Under the pieces are notes generated by a model. That model had not been told where the DNA came from and ran no database searches. It was given only the letters and a program-made list of their open reading frames with translations. From Gloeocapsa sp. PCC 7428 (lineage in GTDB: Bacteria > Cyanobacteriota > Cyanobacteriia > Cyanobacteriales > Chroococcidiopsidaceae), in assembly GCF_000317555.1 (NCBI RefSeq), contig NC_019745.1, positions 2,914,001 to 2,978,000 of the forward strand: DNA of 64,000 nucleotides, in the 5' to 3' direction. Position numbers and translations under genes: made by a program. Shown here piece by piece: positions 33,925 through 42,799 of this stretch; position 1 is the stretch's first letter, and each line of letters starts with the position of its first letter.

Positions 33925-34707
33925 ATGAACTCAACAGGATTAATTAGCTTAGATTTACTTGATTTGATGTTTGCGGTGGGATTAATTGCGATCGCCATTG
34001 GGTTATCGGCTTGGGAACGATTAGGACTCGAAGTCAATTTAGCGATCGCCGCAGGAAGAACAATACTACAACTGTTGGTAGTTGGGTATATTTTGGCGTT
34101 TGTCTTTGCGCTGGATAATCCTTGGGCAGTTTTGGCAATTTTAGCCGTCATGCTCACGATCGCGGCGGTTGTCGCGCGTAATCGCATTAGTAAAAAAATT
34201 CCTTTTGTTTTGCCGTTAGTGTGGGGAGCAATCTTTCTCAGCACGGCGGTGACGCTTGCTTACACAAACCTGCTGATTATTCAACCTGTGCGGTGGTACG
34301 AACCACAGTACCTCATTCCACTTGCAGGAATTGTTTTTGGCAGTGCGATTAATGGCGCAGCGATCGCCGGAGAACGCCTTGTCAGTACAATTAATGCAAG
34401 TCAGTTAGAAATCGAAACGCATTTAAGTTTAGGTGCAACTCCCCAACAAGCCGTTGCACAGTATCGCAGAGATGCTATCAAAGCGGGACTCATTCCCATT
34501 CTCAACCAAATGACTGTCGTCGGGATTGTGACGCTTCCAGGAATTATTACAGGTCAACTCTTGAGTGGTGTCGATCCCCTCGATGCGGCATCGTACCAAA
34601 TATTAATTTTGTTTATTCTGGCGTTTGCTAACTTAATTACGGCAGTATTAGTGACACAAGGGCTTTGTAGACAGTTCTTTAATGCTGCCGCACAGTTGGT
34701 CAAGTAG
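33925..34707 (+). CDS. FetB/YbbM-like ABC transporter permease
   Basis: The 260-residue membrane protein belongs to the UPF0014/FetB family, with about seven helices. Features are NLAIAAGRTILQLLVVGYILAFVF, GIVFGSAINGAAIAGERL and the helix-loop LSLGATPQQAVAQYRRDAIKAGLIPILNQM typical of coupling elements. In Escherichia coli FetB works with the ATPase FetA in iron export and peroxide resistance. No fetA gene is beside it. ATG 33925 is chosen over 33850, whose extra residues come from repeat DNA. Confidence 0.88.
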   Translation: MNSTGLISLDLLDLMFAVGLIAIAIGLSAWERLGLEVNLAIAAGRTILQLLVVGYILAFVFALDNPWAVLAILAVMLTIAAVVARNRISKKIPFVLPLVWGAIFLSTAVTLAYTNLLIIQPVRWYEPQYLIPLAGIVFGSAINGAAIAGERLVSTINASQLEIETHLSLGATPQQAVAQYRRDAIKAGLIPILNQMTVVGIVTLPGIITGQLLSGVDPLDAASYQILILFILAFANLITAVLVTQGLCRQFFNAAAQLVK

Positions 34708-34783
34708 CGGAAAAATCTTTCCTGAGTTGATATTGTTGCGTTTTAAATTAGAAGACAATATGAAATAAATAAGCAACCTAAAT

Positions 34784-35692
34784 ATGTTTTCTTTATCGGA
34801 ACAGGTAATACTCATTACTGGAGCTTCCACGGGCATTGGTGCGGCGCTGGCAAAAACTTTATCCGAGCGGTACATGGGTATTCGGTTAGCGATCGCTGCC
34901 CGCAGTGTCGAGAAACTCGAAGACGTCGCTGATTTTTGCCGCAAAGCGGGAGCCGAAGTCTTAATAGTACCTACAGATCTAGAAAAGATTGAGCAAGTTG
35001 AAGCAATCGTCGCAAAAGTCATCGCGCACTTTGGTCGCATTGACGCTTTAGTCAATAATGCAGGGTACGGACAAATGGGACCTGTGGAATTGATTTCTAT
35101 CGAAGCAATTCAAAAGCAATTCCAAGTTAACTTAATTGCACCACTGGCGCTGATCCGTGCTGTTGTGCCGCAAATGCGAAATCAAGGTGGCGGCAGAATT
35201 ATCAATATTAGTTCCTTGGGAGGAAGATTAGCTTTTCCCTTCGGAGGTTTATATAGTTCGTCGAAATTTGCTTTAGAAGGGTTGAGTGATGCTTTGCGAA
35301 TGGAACTTGAGCCATTCAATATTAAAGTTAGTGTCATCGAACCTGGACCTGTTAGCACTAACTTTTTTGCCGCATCAGCCCAAGCAGTAGAAGAAAATGT
35401 TGCCGCGCCCGAAAAAAGTCCCTACCGTACGGCATTTACCAAACTCAAAAACTTAGAATCACAAACGAGTCGTCAAGCTTGGACATCCGAGCGCGTTGCT
35501 GAAGTCATTATCAAAGCGTTAGTTGCGCGTAACCCACGTCCGCGTTATGTCGCGGCAACGGGTGGCAGAATCTTAATATTTATGATGACCAAAGTATTGC
35601 CAACAAAAATAGTAGACGCTTTTTGGCAGAAATTTTATGGTATAGATCTGGTGGCAAAAGACTGGCAAAGTAGTCAAGCAGCAAGGAAGTAA
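34784..35692 (+). CDS. Short-chain dehydrogenase/reductase
   Basis: The 302-residue protein is a classical SDR. It has the NAD(P) motif ITGASTGIGAALAKTL at about 9-24, NNAGYG near residue 92, the catalytic Ser region IINISSLGGRL, and YSSSKFALEG with the Tyr-x3-Lys pair. The C-terminal 60 residues extend beyond the usual fold and end in a hydrophobic segment (LIFMMTKVLPTKIVDAFW), which suggests membrane association. The substrate is unknown; lipids or ketones are common among relatives. It is a single-gene unit. Confidence 0.88.
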   Translation: MFSLSEQVILITGASTGIGAALAKTLSERYMGIRLAIAARSVEKLEDVADFCRKAGAEVLIVPTDLEKIEQVEAIVAKVIAHFGRIDALVNNAGYGQMGPVELISIEAIQKQFQVNLIAPLALIRAVVPQMRNQGGGRIINISSLGGRLAFPFGGLYSSSKFALEGLSDALRMELEPFNIKVSVIEPGPVSTNFFAASAQAVEENVAAPEKSPYRTAFTKLKNLESQTSRQAWTSERVAEVIIKALVARNPRPRYVAATGGRILIFMMTKVLPTKIVDAFWQKFYGIDLVAKDWQSSQAARK

Positions 35693-36078
35693 AAAATCAT
35701 GTAGTTGATTTCTATGGAAATTGCTTTAAGGAATTAATTATCAGGGATGACGAAATAGCGATAACCAATACGTTAAAGTATGAATCAGTTCAAGAAAGGG
35801 TGGAGGTCAACTGAGAGGGTACAAGGCAAAAGGGAAGCATTTATTCTCACTCTGGCTTCATGGCGGCAAGTTCCTCAATTGAGTGATGAAAAATAAACAA
35901 AGGATGTGTTTTGCGACACACAGCGCCAGAAATACGATACTGAGGTGTAAGGCATTGGAGTGAAGACAAAGCATTTCTTGTCCATACTCAATCTGCCAAA
36001 TTTATCGATGAAAATTCATCAAAGCCCTCGACCTTCTATCTTCTTAATCTTCTCAAAGCTGAGCGTAACAAGCTAAAC
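35693..36078. other. Intergenic region upstream of sucC, nothing recognised
   Basis: About 385 bp that should include the sucCD promoter. I see no riboswitch-like structure, repeat or credible frame. Confidence 0.4.
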
Positions 36079-37266
36079 ATGGATCTACTAGAGTACCAAG
36101 CAAAGGAATGGTTTAGGGAGATGGGCATACCTGTCTTGCCGTCGCAACGCATTGACCGCCCTAGCGACATCAAACGGCTCAAAATTCCTTATCCTGTGGT
36201 ACTTAAGTCGCAAGTACGTGTTGGTGGTCGAGGTAGGGCAGGAGGAGTGCGATTTGTGACGAATACAATCGATGCGATCGCCGCTGCGCAAACAATTTTT
36301 CATTTATCAATTTTGGGTGAATTACCCGAAGTCTTGCTCGCAGAAGCCAAATACGACGCGGATCAAGAGTTTTATTTAGCTATCGTCTTAGATGCAGCGG
36401 CGCATCGACCACTACTTTTAGGTTCTCCCCAAGGTGGTATTGATGTCGAATCAGCACCCGAACTCTTACAGCAAGTCGTCGTTGACCAAGAATTTTCGCC
36501 ATTTTATGCGCGACGCTTAACGATCAAAATGGGTCTACAAGGACCGCTGATTCAGACAGTCAGTGGGATTATCGAGAAAATGTATCAGTTGTTCGTGCAG
36601 AAAGACCTAGACTTGGTGGAAATTAATCCTCTCGGTGTCAGTTCGACCGGAGAACTTATGGCACTCGATGGTAAAGTCAGCGTCAACGATCGCGCGATCG
36701 CGCGTCATTCTGATGTCGCCGCGATGGCGGAAAAAATGGTGCAGCGCGAGAAAGGACGCAAGTATTCGCTAGAATTAGGTACTTGGGATGAAGTCGATCC
36801 GGCAAGCAATATCGGGGTTTTGGGTAACGGCGCGGGTTTAGTCATGGCGACGATGGATTTACTCAGCGATGCAGGAAGTAAGCCAGCAATTTGTCTCAAT
36901 ATTGGACATGGCAGAAGTTGGAATGCAACAACACCTAGCTTTAGCGATCGCCTGCAACAAGGACTCGAATTCTTGAGCGAACAAAAAAATATTCAAGTCG
37001 TGTTAGTTAATATTCTCGGTACAGTGCCAACCCCCGCAGAATTAGCCCAAGTGATTGTGAATTTTGTGCAACGTCGAGAACGAATGACCACTAGCAGATC
37101 GCGCACGCAATCATACTCGCCACGCGTCATTGTGCGGTTTGCAGGTGCAGAGATAGACGCCGCGAAAGAACAACTTGCCACAGTGCAAGTCTCTGTTGCT
37201 GAAAGTCTAGATGAAGCTGTAGCACAAGTATCGCGTTTTGCCAAGTCCTCTGGAAGAAGAAAATGA
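36079..37266 (+). CDS. sucC: Succinyl-CoA ligase, beta subunit
   Basis: SucC with SucD interconverts succinyl-CoA and succinate with phosphorylation of ADP or GDP. The 395-residue protein has the ATP-grasp start MDLLEYQAKEWFREMGIPVLP, KSQVRVGGRGRAGGV (nucleotide binding), DLVEINPLGV (metal-binding region) and GNGAGLVMATMDL for the C-terminal flavodoxin-like domain. The last 60 residues include a basic Ser/Arg stretch (RERMTTSRSRTQSYS) not expected in the core, which may be a lineage-specific insertion. The gene overlaps sucD by 4 bp. In cyanobacteria the cycle runs around 2-oxoglutarate by other routes, so flux through this enzyme is uncertain. Confidence 0.9.
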   Translation: MDLLEYQAKEWFREMGIPVLPSQRIDRPSDIKRLKIPYPVVLKSQVRVGGRGRAGGVRFVTNTIDAIAAAQTIFHLSILGELPEVLLAEAKYDADQEFYLAIVLDAAAHRPLLLGSPQGGIDVESAPELLQQVVVDQEFSPFYARRLTIKMGLQGPLIQTVSGIIEKMYQLFVQKDLDLVEINPLGVSSTGELMALDGKVSVNDRAIARHSDVAAMAEKMVQREKGRKYSLELGTWDEVDPASNIGVLGNGAGLVMATMDLLSDAGSKPAICLNIGHGRSWNATTPSFSDRLQQGLEFLSEQKNIQVVLVNILGTVPTPAELAQVIVNFVQRRERMTTSRSRTQSYSPRVIVRFAGAEIDAAKEQLATVQVSVAESLDEAVAQVSRFAKSSGRRK

Positions 37267-38141
37267 AACTAACCCCAGAAAGTAAAGTTGTCATCCAGGG
37301 CATTTGCGAACCACTCATGGCAACGCACGCCGCCCGCATGAAAGCCTATGGCACAAATGCGATCGCGGTAATCAGCCCTGGACAAAGTGGGCAAAAGCTT
37401 GATGATATCCCTGTGTTTGATTTAGTCGAACAAGTGGTAGCAGCATTTGGGGTGATCGACACGACAATTATCTTAGTGCCTCCGTATCAAGCACTCGATG
37501 CGGCTTTAGAAGCGATCGCGGCTGGAATTCGCCAAATTGCCATTATTCCTGCGGGAGTACCACCGATTGATATGGTGCATCTGTTGCGTAAAGCTGAAGC
37601 AACAGAAACTTTAATCGTTGGACCAAATAGCCCTGGAATCATTGTCCCAGGAAAAATTCTCTTAGGAACTCATGCGAGTGAATTTTATACTCCTGGACCG
37701 GTGGGAATCGTCAGCCGCAGTAGTACGCTAACGTATGAAATCGCTTTAGAGTTAACCAAAGCAGGTTTAGGGCAATCGATCGGTGTTTGTATTGGCAGTG
37801 ACGCGATTACAGGATCTTCTTTCCTGCAATGGCTGCAAATATTAGATGAAGACGAAAATACCCAAGCGATCGTCTTAGTCGGAGAACCTGGAGGAAATAG
37901 CGAAGAAACCGCCGCCCGCTATATTGCCGAAACAATCGATAAACCCGTGATTGCCTATATTGCTGGCAGAAACGCGCCCCCAGGTAAACACTGGGGACAT
38001 ACAGGAACTCTCGCTGCGGTTGTGGGACGCGGTGTGAATATTGGCACTACCCAAAGTAAACTCACCGCATTTAAGGAAGCAAAAGTCCCTGTTGCCGATC
38101 GCCCTTCGCAAATTCCAGGATTGGTGAAAAAGGCACTATAG
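37263..38141 (+). CDS. sucD: Succinyl-CoA ligase, alpha subunit
   Basis: The 292-residue alpha subunit binds CoA and carries the phosphorylated histidine. It has VVIQGICEPLMATHAARMKAYG, the loop GPNSPGIIVPGKI, IGSDAITGSSFLQWLQ and GEPGGNSEE, and the active His in KHWGHTGTLAAVVG. It starts within the last codons of sucC as ATGA, so the two subunits are co-translated. The sequences differ in places from the enterobacterial enzyme (GHTGTL in place of GHAGAI) but all key residues are present. Confidence 0.9.
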   Translation: MKLTPESKVVIQGICEPLMATHAARMKAYGTNAIAVISPGQSGQKLDDIPVFDLVEQVVAAFGVIDTTIILVPPYQALDAALEAIAAGIRQIAIIPAGVPPIDMVHLLRKAEATETLIVGPNSPGIIVPGKILLGTHASEFYTPGPVGIVSRSSTLTYEIALELTKAGLGQSIGVCIGSDAITGSSFLQWLQILDEDENTQAIVLVGEPGGNSEETAARYIAETIDKPVIAYIAGRNAPPGKHWGHTGTLAAVVGRGVNIGTTQSKLTAFKEAKVPVADRPSQIPGLVKKAL

Positions 38142-39611
38142 CTACGCTGTGACAGGTTCGTTGGTCGCTGCTGGGTAGTGTTCAGCTTGTTTTAACAACA
38201 ACTTGTTAAACGCATATTCCGCGACTTTACAACCCGACTCAAACCCGCCTTCTGCATCCCATTGGTAATGAACACCAAGATAAACGCGACTGCGACCGTT
38301 TTCTCTAGCAGCTTCGGTAAAGCTAGTGAACCGACGCGTTAGCTTAATGCCATTCTCATCGCGCAAAGCGTGAGGATCTTCGGTTGTTGCGGTAAAAGCG
38401 ATCGAATCGCGTCCATAAAAGAGGCGCATCATCGTCGCATGGGCAGCACCAAAAGTCGCATGACCCGAAATATACGCGGGAAAAGCTGGTGAAAACCGCG
38501 TCCCATCAACCATCGCCGAAAGCGGTTGCCAATTAGGATCGAGCACCGTATTGCGGTTGTAATCCCGATCAGCTTCGTGAATCGCCGATTCCGGTCGCCA
38601 TAAACGAATTGGACACTCTTCATTCGGAAATAAATACTTCACATACCAAGCCACAATCGCCGCATCCGCCATCGCAATTCCCACAAGCGCAAACAGCCGT
38701 GCGGTTTTTAATAAATCTTGAACAGTATCTTCTTGCTTGGCGACAATCTGCGTAATTGCGTAAAGCTGACCAGGAGGCTTATAAGTACCATCAAGGTCAT
38801 TCGCCCAGAAAAATGCAATTTCCGTTTCCTCACGCGTCCTTTCCTGAGAATGCGCTTCACCAAGGCGCTTTACTTCATCAAATTGACCTGCATAATCTGG
38901 ACTTTTTAGGAGATTTTCATAGTTATTAAACTTTTTGATGTCTAGCGCGGTTGTTGGTAAAAATCCATCAATCTTTTCCCATTTGCCCATTGATCTGACT
39001 TTACCCCACAGTGGCGTTACGGCAGAGCCTGAGCCGGTTTCCCGCCAATCCCCAGCCTGATAACCAAAGCACCTAGGAACAGTATCTCTGTTACTAGAGC
39101 CGTTGCACAACATTGGTGAATTCTGTTGATCTTGAGAACCATCGTCTTTACGTTCAGTTAAAATTGCGTCTGCAACTGCTTCCCCAAATTTTTGTGAAGG
39201 ATCGAGATGTGCTTCGCCCATAACTCTATCAAAAGGCTTCATACAATCATCTAAAAACGATTTAGCATCGAAGCCAGTATTGACTTGATATGCAGCAAAA
39301 GGACTGGGAACTCCACCTTGTTTCTTAATAGTTTGTTGAATCAGTTCAGTAATCGTTTCTCGTAAAACTTTGCGCGCCGCATATGCTGCACTCATTATCG
39401 GATCGGCATCCTTATCTGGTTTAATCTCGCACTTAACATACTGCGCGTATGGACTACCACAAAGAATATTAATGGCATCAAACATTGCAATGTGCATCAT
39501 CGCTCCAATACGAGAAAGCGGGCCAGGCGCACCACCCAAACGACGCACAGCTTCTAAATAAATATTGTTCCAAGCGATAATGATATCACCTTTCATTTTT
39601 TCGTTGTTCAT
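38142..39611 (-). CDS. Vanadium-dependent haloperoxidase (PAP2 superfamily)
   Basis: Such enzymes oxidise chloride or bromide with H2O2 at a vanadate cofactor. The 489-residue protein is alpha-helical, with the vanadate-binding motifs IRLWRPESAI (R339-P340), PAYISGHATFGAAHA (SGH at 382-384) and SRVYLGVHYQWDAEGG (S441, R442, H448, D452). There is no clear signal peptide. The family also includes acid phosphatases, but the length and the first helical half favour haloperoxidase. It converges on sucD with the stops adjacent. A role in halogenated metabolites or in peroxide handling is inferred from the family only. Confidence 0.85.
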   Translation of the reverse strand: MNNEKMKGDIIIAWNNIYLEAVRRLGGAPGPLSRIGAMMHIAMFDAINILCGSPYAQYVKCEIKPDKDADPIMSAAYAARKVLRETITELIQQTIKKQGGVPSPFAAYQVNTGFDAKSFLDDCMKPFDRVMGEAHLDPSQKFGEAVADAILTERKDDGSQDQQNSPMLCNGSSNRDTVPRCFGYQAGDWRETGSGSAVTPLWGKVRSMGKWEKIDGFLPTTALDIKKFNNYENLLKSPDYAGQFDEVKRLGEAHSQERTREETEIAFFWANDLDGTYKPPGQLYAITQIVAKQEDTVQDLLKTARLFALVGIAMADAAIVAWYVKYLFPNEECPIRLWRPESAIHEADRDYNRNTVLDPNWQPLSAMVDGTRFSPAFPAYISGHATFGAAHATMMRLFYGRDSIAFTATTEDPHALRDENGIKLTRRFTSFTEAARENGRSRVYLGVHYQWDAEGGFESGCKVAEYAFNKLLLKQAEHYPAATNEPVTA

Positions 39612-39925
39612 TATTTTGCCTTTGTGTAAATAAGTTGATGTTGATACAGAAGTGTTGTGCAGGATATTTGACTTTACTGCATAACAAAATTACAGCTATT
39701 CGTTTTGAATAGCCTTGTTTGAAAGCTTTTATCAAAATGAGTTTAAGCTTTCAAATATTTAGATAATCACCTCTTAAAAACACTTCCTGTATTGAATGTC
39801 ATCCATACATTTGTGTAATTTATGGGGATTAACTATGATGTAAATCTTTCACTAAAAATAAACTTCAACTAGAAAAATAGAGATTCCAGAATAATCCGAT
39901 TTTTAATTTTTAAAAATTTGAATTG
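39612..39925. other. AT-rich intergenic region, nothing recognised
   Basis: About 314 bp between two genes on the minus strand. No terminator hairpin or repeat is clear. It should include the haloperoxidase promoter. Confidence 0.4.
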
Positions 39926-40957
39926 CTACTGCGGATCGAGTATAGACCACAATTTGAGCGTCTCATCGCCACTACCACTTACTAAAAGACCATCAGGGCT
40001 AAAGCTTAACGACCAAACGGGTTTAGTATGACCTGTAAGATTATTCAGTAATTGTCCTGTTGTCAGCCAAAGTTTAACCGTAGAATCTGTACTACCACTC
40101 GCTAAAGTTAAACCATCTGGCTGAAACGCAATTGATGTTACTTTTCCAGAATGTCCTACCAAAGTGTGCAAAACTCTGCAATCGTCACTTTGCCACAACT
40201 TAATTGTCTGATCCGCACTACCACTTGCTAAAAAACGCCCGTTTGGACTAAAGGCAACAGATAATACTCCTTGCGAATGTCCTGCTAAAGTACGTAGTAA
40301 CACTGCATTGACGCTTACTTGTTGCGTGTCGAGATACCAAAGTTTGATTGTGCCATCATTACTGCCACCAGCTAATGTTTTTCCATCAGGGCTAAAGGCG
40401 ATCGCTTCCACACTATGAGTATTTTGAATCTGATATAGTTGTCTTCCAGTTTGAAGATGCCAAAGCCGAATCGTTCGATCCGCACCTCCACTGGCAATCA
40501 AAGAACCGTTTGGGCTAATCGCAACGGTTTTGACATCATCCGCATGGCGATTGAGAGTATGAACTAAAGCACCGTTTTTCAGATTCCACAACTTGACTCG
40601 ATTATCCCAGCTACCACTGACTAAAATTTGGCTGTTAGGACTAATCGCAAGCGACCTTACTGCATCTGCGTGACCTTTCACACTGTAAATCAACTCACCC
40701 GTGCGCAGATTCCAGACGTTGATTGTACCGTCATAACTACCGCTTGCGAGTGTTGTACCATCAGGACTAATTGCAGTTGCATACACCCACACCGAATGTC
40801 CTTTGAGGGTACGTACTTGGATCGACGAAGACGCGATCATCGCCTCTTCTTGGTTTTTTGATTGTGACAACATCGCGTAACCCAAACCAGCTACAATTGC
40901 CGTAGTTGCGATCGCTAAAGCAATTGCGAGTTTTGAAGAAAATCGTTTAATCTGCAT
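39926..40957 (-). CDS. Membrane-anchored WD40 repeat protein
   Basis: The 343-residue protein has an N-terminal signal anchor (about 10-30, LAIALAIATTAIVAGLGYAML) and seven WD40 units from about residue 45 to the end. They have the typical VRTLKGHSVWVYATAISPDGTTLASGS pattern (given in part) and strong GH...D...W/L structure, so a seven-bladed propeller outside the cytoplasm or in the lumen is likely. It is a protein-interaction scaffold with no enzymatic domain. The partner is unknown. It precedes no obvious operon partner, as the ferric-reductase-like gene is 45 bp upstream on the same strand. Confidence 0.88.
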   Translation of the reverse strand: MQIKRFSSKLAIALAIATTAIVAGLGYAMLSQSKNQEEAMIASSSIQVRTLKGHSVWVYATAISPDGTTLASGSYDGTINVWNLRTGELIYSVKGHADAVRSLAISPNSQILVSGSWDNRVKLWNLKNGALVHTLNRHADDVKTVAISPNGSLIASGGADRTIRLWHLQTGRQLYQIQNTHSVEAIAFSPDGKTLAGGSNDGTIKLWYLDTQQVSVNAVLLRTLAGHSQGVLSVAFSPNGRFLASGSADQTIKLWQSDDCRVLHTLVGHSGKVTSIAFQPDGLTLASGSTDSTVKLWLTTGQLLNNLTGHTKPVWSLSFSPDGLLVSGSGDETLKLWSILDPQ

Positions 40958-41002
40958 AAGAAAGCTTTCCTTTGACAGAAGAATGCGCGATCGCGGGTGA
41001 TG

Positions 41003-41563
41003 CTATTTATTGCTTTTGGCAGACAATACCAAAGCTGTTTTTATCAATTTTTGTTGTTGATTTTGGCGTTCAATGCCAAGCCGGATAATATACAAAATCG
41101 TAATTCCGGCGAGCAATATAATGCCCACAGGTGTTAAATATGTCCAATGCCCTGACATTTTGTCCCAGACGTGCCAAGTTAAAAGAAACATGGCGATATA
41201 GGTGAGTTTGTGCAGTTGTTTCCAATTTTTCTTTAGCTTCTTAACACTCCAGTCATTAGAAGTAATCGCTAGCAGTGTAAAGATGATAAACGTGGATATA
41301 CCTTGTAAATAAATCCAAAACGTCTTGGGATCGAGAAAGTCAAGCTGTCGCTTCTCGATCAAGAAATATCCATGTAACAGTGCTAAAAAGAATGCGAGAA
41401 TTCCAATAAGGCGGCGACGCTTGAGCAACCACTGCGGCAAACCTGTTGTTTTTGTTTTAGGAAAAACTATTCTCAAAATAGTCGGAAGCAGCGTGATAAC
41501 ATAGCTAATTAATGCTAGAAAACCTAATAAATTCGGTAGAGGATAAGTATCTAATGACAGCAT
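41003..41563 (-). CDS. Ferric-reductase-like transmembrane protein
   Basis: The 186-residue membrane protein has about five helices and conserved histidines in LLHGYFL, LHKLTYIAMF and TWHVWDKM, the pattern of the haem b domain of ferric reductases and of MsrQ/YedZ. It has no flavin or NAD domain, so it would pass electrons between partners in the membrane. No msrP gene is adjacent. It lies 45 bp upstream of the WD40 gene on the same strand and may be co-transcribed with it. Confidence 0.78.
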   Translation of the reverse strand: MLSLDTYPLPNLLGFLALISYVITLLPTILRIVFPKTKTTGLPQWLLKRRRLIGILAFFLALLHGYFLIEKRQLDFLDPKTFWIYLQGISTFIIFTLLAITSNDWSVKKLKKNWKQLHKLTYIAMFLLTWHVWDKMSGHWTYLTPVGIILLAGITILYIIRLGIERQNQQQKLIKTALVLSAKSNK

Positions 41564-41871
41564 AATTTATCTCCTATATTTCTCAACTGAGTACCAAAGC
41601 ATGGAAACCTATAAATAGCAAAATTAGTGAATAATAAGATATTCACAATTCCTAACTTGTAGGGGTGACATATTTAGTTGATTAAGATTAATCTTCAAAG
41701 CGAAAAAGATAAATTCCGCAACGCGTATATTTGTAATCGTCGCAAACGCTAACTCAGTTAAATTCAGATTTCGTAAGAAGTTACAGCAGCATACCGCACT
41801 AAAGTTCTTAAGTTACTCCTGCTAAAGTACTTAAAACTAACAAAATATTCGCACTATAGATGAGATAAATT
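41564..41871. other. Divergent intergenic region, nothing recognised
   Basis: About 308 bp between divergent genes. It is AT-rich and has no clear hairpin or operator. Confidence 0.4.
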
Positions 41872-42648
41872 ATGGTCGCACCTTTATCGCAGTTGGTTGC
41901 TAGCAATACATTTCAAAATATTCGCTTGGTAGCCACTGATATGGATGGTACGCTCACGCAGAATGGTAAATTTACAGTAGATCTTCTACAAGCATTAACA
42001 GATTTAGCTATCGTAGGTATTGAGGTATTAATTGTTACAGGACGTTCAGCAGGCTGGGTGAGTGGTTTAACGACTTACTTACCAATCGCGGGGGCGATCG
42101 CCGAAAATGGTGGTTTATTCTATCAATCTGGTAGCGAAACTCCCTTAGCCTTAACAGCGATTCCTGATATAACTCGCCACCGCACAAAGCTTGCGCAATG
42201 CTTTCAACAACTTCAAACTGAATTTCCTCAAATTCGCGAATCGAGTGATAATTGTTTTCGCATCACCGATTGGACATTTGATGTTTTTGGGCTGAATCCT
42301 GTTCAACTACAGAGACTAGAAGAACTTTGCCAGGTTCAAGGTTGGGGCTTTACCTATAGTAATGTACAGTGTCACATTAAACCACTCGGACAAGATAAAG
42401 CTGTCGGGCTATTGCAAGTATTATACAAGTACTATCCTCAACTGACTTTAGAGCAAGTTGTCACAGTAGGTGATAGCCCAAATGATGAAAGTCTATTTGA
42501 TGCAAGTAAATTTCCACTTTCTGTAGGCGTTTCCAACGTGTTGCATTACATTGAGAAACTTGCTTATCAACCGAGGTACATCACTGATGCTGCTGAAGGT
42601 AAAGGCTTTTGTGAATTAGCGCAATCTTTAATCCAAACCTCACGGTAA
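41872..42648 (+). CDS. HAD-IIB family hydrolase
   Basis: The 258-residue protein is a phosphatase of the HAD superfamily. Motif I is ATDMDGTLTQNG with the nucleophilic Asp (about residues 21-32), motif II follows in LIVTGRSAGW, and motif III is VVTVGDSPNDESLFD. The type IIB cap lies between. Relatives include sucrose- or mannosylglycerate-phosphatases and Cof-type phosphatases. The substrate is open. The gene is alone on its strand, and the region after it (42649-42799) holds no gene. Confidence 0.87.
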   Translation: MVAPLSQLVASNTFQNIRLVATDMDGTLTQNGKFTVDLLQALTDLAIVGIEVLIVTGRSAGWVSGLTTYLPIAGAIAENGGLFYQSGSETPLALTAIPDITRHRTKLAQCFQQLQTEFPQIRESSDNCFRITDWTFDVFGLNPVQLQRLEELCQVQGWGFTYSNVQCHIKPLGQDKAVGLLQVLYKYYPQLTLEQVVTVGDSPNDESLFDASKFPLSVGVSNVLHYIEKLAYQPRYITDAAEGKGFCELAQSLIQTSR

Positions 42649-42799
42649 TCTTAAATTAAAGCACGTATCAATTCAGCACGCCACGCTCGTCCGCACATCC
42701 AAAGCCTATGATTCCTATCAAAGCAGGAATAATTGCAGTTCAACTACCCAACTCACTTAAAACAATGACTCGTACTTACTCTTAATTAAGTAAATTGCG

